Of a stretch of DNA of 64,000 nt, positions 62,360 through 64,000 are shown one piece after another; within the stretch, counting starts at the first letter, position 1; every line of letters begins with the position of its first letter. Source of the stretch: Methylopumilus sp036745495 (GTDB lineage Bacteria; Pseudomonadota; Gammaproteobacteria; Burkholderiales; Methylophilaceae); assembly GCA_036745495.1 (NCBI GenBank), contig DAIOGA010000001.1, forward strand, positions 124,001-188,000, read 5' to 3'. The notes under the pieces were generated by a model. That model was not told the DNA's origin. It ran no database searches and saw nothing but the letters and a program-made list of their open reading frames with translations. Both the position numbers and the translations under genes were made by a program.

Positions 62360-62950
62360 TTATAGACTGCCTTTGGTTGAGGGGGTTATGCCAGAAATTT
62401 TTGGATCAATACAAACGGCCATTTTGAGGGCTCTTCCAAATGCTTTATAAATTGTTTCTGCCTGATGATGCGCATTATCACCCTTAAGATTATCAATGTG
62501 CATTGTGATATTTGCATGATTTACGAATCCTTGAAAAAATTCGTGAATTAAATCAACATCAAATTCACCTATAGCAGCTCTTTTAAATTCAACATCAAAT
62601 TCAAGCCCGGGTCTACCTGAGATATCAAGCACAACTCTAGATAATGCCTCATCTAAAGGGATAATGGCTGTGCCATATCTGGTAATGCCTTTTTTATCTC
62701 CGATTGCTTTATTGAAGGCCTGACCAAGAACTATACCAACATCTTCAACAGTATGATGTGCATCAATATGAAGATCGCCTTTTGCTGTCACTTCTAGATC
62801 GAACATGCCATGACGCGCTACCTGGTCTAACATATGATCCAAGAACCCGATGCCAGTATTGAGTTTTGCACTCCCCTGACCATCAAGATTAATACTTACC
62901 TCAATTTTAGTTTCATTCGTATTTCTTGAAACAGATGCGGATCTTGTCAT
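62360..62950 (-). CDS. hisB: Imidazoleglycerol-phosphate dehydratase
   Basis: Sixth step of histidine synthesis, 196 residues, the monofunctional type without the phosphatase domain found in E. coli. It has LNTGIGFLDHMLDQVARHG, the metal-binding DAHHTVEDVGI and the repeat-related DNAHHQAETIYKA. Confidence 0.97.
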   Translation of the reverse strand: MTRSASVSRNTNETKIEVSINLDGQGSAKLNTGIGFLDHMLDQVARHGMFDLEVTAKGDLHIDAHHTVEDVGIVLGQAFNKAIGDKKGITRYGTAIIPLDEALSRVVLDISGRPGLEFDVEFKRAAIGEFDVDLIHEFFQGFVNHANITMHIDNLKGDNAHHQAETIYKAFGRALKMAVCIDPKISGITPSTKGSL

Positions 62951-63014
62951 ATTTTTTTACTTAAAGTAGATGAGATATTTTAACCCATTAAAAATGTAAT
63001 TAACATCAATTATT

Positions 63015-64000
63015 TCATGAGCTTACAATAAGTTTTAAGTTCTCAAGCAATACTTGCATTTCTTCATCCGAACCAATTGTAAATCGTATATAAGAAGCAA
63101 TTCGTATTGGATTATCAAAGCGCCTCACTACAATTCCATGATCTCTTAATTTACTTACTATGATTTTTCCGTCAACAGAATTGTGTTTAGCAAAAACAAA
63201 ATTGGCGCCCGAGGGTAAGACTGAAAAATTAAGATTTTTCAATTTATCTACAAAATTTAATTTTGTATTAATAACTTTATGGCAGGTATTTTTAAAATAG
63301 GAATCATCTTTAAAGGATTCAATACCTGCAATCAATCCTAATCGATCAATTGGATAAGAATTAAAACTATCTTTCACTCTCACTAAAGCCTCAATAAGAT
63401 CCGGATGACCTATGGCGTAACCAAGCCTTAATCCCGCCAATGATCTCGATTTAGAAAATGAATGCGTGACCAATAAATTATTGTATTTTTCCGTAAGAGA
63501 AATAACGGATTCCGTTCCAAAGTCTACATAAGCTTCGTCTACGATCACTACAGAATCATTATTCTTTTCAAGAAATATTTCAATCTCTTTCAAACTAAGT
63601 GGTATACCGGTTGGCGCATTTGGATTGGGAAAAATAACGCCTCCATTAGGCATCAAATAATCATTTAATGCGATTTCAAACGAATCATTAAGGGGGATAG
63701 TTTTAAAATCAATCTCGTATAGTTTGCAATATACCGGGTAAAAGCTATAAGAAATATCAGGAAATAAAATAGGCGCGTCATGTTTTAAGAGCGCTTGAAA
63801 AGCAATCGCTAAAACTTCATCCGAACCATTGCCTACAAAAACATGATTAGTTTTAACATTAAAATAATCTGCAATTGATTTCTTAAGTGCCTCTGAATTT
63901 GGATCTGGGTAAAGCCTTAAAGTATCATCTGTAAATTCTTTAATTGCTGCAATGACTTTTGGGCTTGGTCCATAAGGATTCTCATTAGTATTTAATTTAA
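63015..64000 (-). CDS. hisC: Histidinol-phosphate aminotransferase (5' end outside window)
   Basis: PLP-dependent transamination in histidine synthesis. The frame is open from the window edge (first full codon 63998) to TGA at 63015, so the start lies beyond the window. It reads KLNTNENPYGPSPKVIAAIK at the edge, then NAPTG, IVDEAYVDF and the PLP-lysine segment HSFSKSRSLAGLRLGYA. About 328 residues are present, out of some 355 usual. It is the first visible gene of the hisC-B-H-A-F-I-E run. Confidence 0.96.
   Translation of the reverse strand, partial: KLNTNENPYGPSPKVIAAIKEFTDDTLRLYPDPNSEALKKSIADYFNVKTNHVFVGNGSDEVLAIAFQALLKHDAPILFPDISYSFYPVYCKLYEIDFKTIPLNDSFEIALNDYLMPNGGVIFPNPNAPTGIPLSLKEIEIFLEKNNDSVVIVDEAYVDFGTESVISLTEKYNNLLVTHSFSKSRSLAGLRLGYAIGHPDLIEALVRVKDSFNSYPIDRLGLIAGIESFKDDSYFKNTCHKVINTKLNFVDKLKNLNFSVLPSGANFVFAKHNSVDGKIIVSKLRDHGIVVRRFDNPIRIASYIRFTIGSDEEMQVLLENLKLIVSS

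Overview
The window looks like a chromosomal segment from a streamlined, AT-rich betaproteobacterium. I infer the family Methylophilaceae (a Methylopumilus / OM43-like methylotroph). The inference rests on gene order (hisCBHAFIE-HIT-tatABC-petABC-sspAB; tRNA-tufB-tRNA(Trp)-secE-nusG-rpl-rpo-str-S10-spc-alpha), betaproteobacterial protein variants, tiny intergenic gaps and many overlapping genes. No methylotrophy gene is present, so the family call is an inference. There are two 100-N runs (385-484 and 10861-10960). They are conventional scaffold-gap placeholders, and each truly hides more than 100 bases.

Region 1 (1-13570) is general housekeeping. It holds the end of uvrD, a membrane protein of the BPSS1780 family, thrB, a DUF2782 secreted protein, a LOG-family hydrolase, polA, a CinA-type domain protein, dusB-fis, purH-purD, the end of a TsaC/YrdC gene, hemF and an APC amino-acid permease. 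Region 2 (13586-22086) holds a small cytochrome c, a hexose-6-phosphate mutarotase, ilvD, lgt, a hidden 59-residue YbdD gene beside cstA, coaBC-dut, and rpmB-rpmG.

Region 3 (22105-54186) is about 32 kb of uninterrupted minus-strand expression machinery. In transcription order it runs: tRNA-Thr(TGT), tRNA-Tyr, tRNA-Gly, tRNA-Thr(GGT), tufB, tRNA-Trp, secE, nusG, rplK, rplA, rplJ, rplL, rpoB, rpoC, rpsL, rpsG, fusA, tufA, rpsJ, the S10 and spc blocks, secY, infA, rpmJ, rpsM, rpsK, rpsD, rpoA, rplQ. Internal sigma70-like promoters can be read directly upstream of rpsL, between rpsJ and rplC, and between rpsQ and rplN. An L10-type leader precedes rplJ, and a hairpin lies between rplL and rpoB. 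The only clear intrinsic terminator of the block is after rplQ, shared with the convergent rpmG.

Region 4 (54237-64000) is also on the minus strand. It holds sspA-sspB, the cytochrome bc1 genes petABC, tatABC, a HIT protein, and the histidine genes hisB-H-A-F-I-E with hisC running off the window end.

I found no mobile element, prophage, CRISPR array, toxin-antitoxin or defence locus, and nothing that looks like a new multi-gene system. The more interesting observations are regulatory or structural: a promoter plus 5' hairpin in the spc leader, a terminator whose U-tract abuts the thrB start codon, a Lys-Arg rather than Arg-Arg Tat signal on the Rieske protein next to tatABC, two apparently identical tuf genes flanking rpoBC, and a TTG start on rplJ behind its leader.
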